NCBI GenBank assembly: GCA_030424845.1
Contig: JAUHWC010000002.1
Location: 310,001 to 374,000, forward strand
DNA from: Alphaproteobacteria bacterium
GTDB lineage: Bacteria; Pseudomonadota; Alphaproteobacteria; Sphingomonadales; Sphingomonadaceae
Reading direction: 5' to 3'
Length of the DNA: 64,000 nucleotides
Shown here: piece by piece, positions 63,429-64,000 of the stretch
Layout: every line of letters starts with the position of its first letter
Position numbering within the stretch: position 1 is the first letter of the stretch
The notes under the pieces: generated by a model
Database searches by the model: none
Told to the model about the DNA's origin: nothing
Seen by the model: the letters and a program-made list of their open reading frames with translations, nothing else
Program-made: the position numbers and the translations under genes

Positions 63429-63962
63429 TCAAATCTTCTCCGAGATGCGGATCGCCGCGCGGCAGCCCAGTCGGATGGCGGCTGACAGCAGCGGATAGGC
63501 CGGGGCCTTTTCCGCCCCGGCAGCAAGAGCGGCATCGCGATGTTCGCGCTCGTCATCACGGAAACGGGCGATCATGTCGCTGAGTTCCGGGTCATCGCCC
63601 GATTTTTCGAGCTCCTCCAGCTGGCGCGAATAATGCTCGTCGATCTCGGTTTCGATGGCCGCAGTGCACGCCATCGCCGCTTCCGGGCCGATCAGCGCCG
63701 TACCTGCCCCGAGGGCAAAGCCCGCGACATCCCAGAACGGCTGCAATGCGGTGGGGCGCACGCCCCGCTTTGCCATCAGCGCATCGAATTCCGCCCGGTG
63801 GCCTGCTTCCTGCTCGGCCATCGCCCGGATTTCCGCCGAATGCGGGCCGCGATCGCCCATCACCGCCAGTTGCCCGGCATAGATGCGGGTGGCGCCGAAT
63901 TCGCCCGCCTGGTCCACGCGGATCATTTCCGACCGATCGGGCCTGGTGGATGAAGTGGTCAT
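63429..63962 (-). CDS. coq7: demethoxyubiquinone hydroxylase
   Basis: A 177-residue diiron monooxygenase in ubiquinone synthesis. Four-helix ligands are visible in VDQAGEFGATRIYAG, EQEAGHRAEFD, EIDEHYSRQL and DDEREHRDAAL. The ATG at 63962 overlaps the stop of the partial gene to its right by 4 bases. Confidence 0.92.
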   Translation of the reverse strand: MTTSSTRPDRSEMIRVDQAGEFGATRIYAGQLAVMGDRGPHSAEIRAMAEQEAGHRAEFDALMAKRGVRPTALQPFWDVAGFALGAGTALIGPEAAMACTAAIETEIDEHYSRQLEELEKSGDDPELSDMIARFRDDEREHRDAALAAGAEKAPAYPLLSAAIRLGCRAAIRISEKI

Positions 63963-64000
63963 GCCGTGCCTTTCCCTGTCTTGTCCTTCCACGCCAGCAA
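63959..64000 (-). CDS. C-terminal end of a gene cut by the window edge
   Basis: The last 13 codons read LLAWKDKTGKGTA and stop in an ATGA overlap with coq7. In relatives a disulfide-bond protein (DsbB) gene often sits here, but 13 residues are not enough to identify it. Confidence 0.45.
   Translation of the reverse strand: MLAWKDKTGKGTA

Noticed and set aside
1-64000. CRISPR array, prophage, intact insertion sequence or replication origin
   Set aside because: I found no spaced identical repeats, no integrase, transposase, capsid or replication gene, and no DnaA-box cluster in reading the window.

Overview
The window is GC-rich, densely coding alphaproteobacterial chromosome. It most likely comes from Sphingomonadales, family Erythrobacteraceae (Erythrobacter/Altererythrobacter type). 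Supporting evidence is the alphaproteobacterial cell-cycle genes mipZ and sciP with a CtrA-like box, a large TonB-dependent receptor next to a TPR-sulfotransferase, a petABC bc1 operon, coq7, and the dense GC3-rich codon use. No plasmid, phage, CRISPR array or intact insertion sequence is visible. Genus assignment is inference; no 16S rRNA is present.

Layout. 1-5.5 kb: a DEAD/DEAH helicase (cut by the window edge), nat, a phosphomannomutase/phosphoglucomutase, a small membrane J-protein, mipZ, then divergently panC and an NTF2-like protein. 5.6-12.5 kb: a BCCT osmolyte transporter, a TonB-dependent receptor and a TPR-sulfotransferase. 12.5-19.85 kb: an accessory block with an AraC regulator diverging from a p-cresol-methylhydroxylase-like operon (Tat-targeted flavoprotein, cytochrome c, and a second divergent flavoprotein). 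A lower-GC FAD aromatic monooxygenase follows. The block ends at tRNA-Gly(TCC), whose 3' end is imperfectly repeated at about 12.67 kb, so it may be an old tRNA-integrated island. 20.1-32.3 kb: apt, petCBA, pgeF, pepN, an SDR protein, a DMT transporter, a threonine aldolase, a GNAT protein and two PH-domain membrane proteins. 32.3-32.65 kb: a palindromic repeat and tRNA-Thr(GGT). 32.8-41.8 kb: a long same-strand housekeeping run (gpmA, purE, purK, folA, a dipeptidase, ribF, ileS, lspA and a DUF3035-type lipoprotein), with several 4-base start/stop overlaps. A second, inverted copy of the palindromic repeat follows at 41.8 kb.

42-54.6 kb: a CNNM/CBS protein, an OmpA lipoprotein, cysQ, sucC without sucD, a secreted protein whose ribosome-binding site lies in a perfect hairpin, a DUF445 protein, an RND efflux pump with a membrane-spanning insertion, its adaptor, a GlsB-type protein and the sciP operon. 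54.6-64 kb: mnmA, a small membrane protein, a lipoprotein serine hydrolase, a CDF metal transporter, pdxH, a DnaJ-family protein, a YihY/BrkB protein, fabI, a 3'-truncated wecB, a secreted hypothetical protein and coq7.

Most genes serve core metabolism (NAD-independent glycolysis step, purine, folate, flavin, CoA, B6, respiration, lipoprotein processing, tRNA charging and modification). The most unusual parts are the phenol-oxidation block and its boundary signals, the RND insertion, the truncated wecB, and the hairpins placed directly on ribosome-binding sites.
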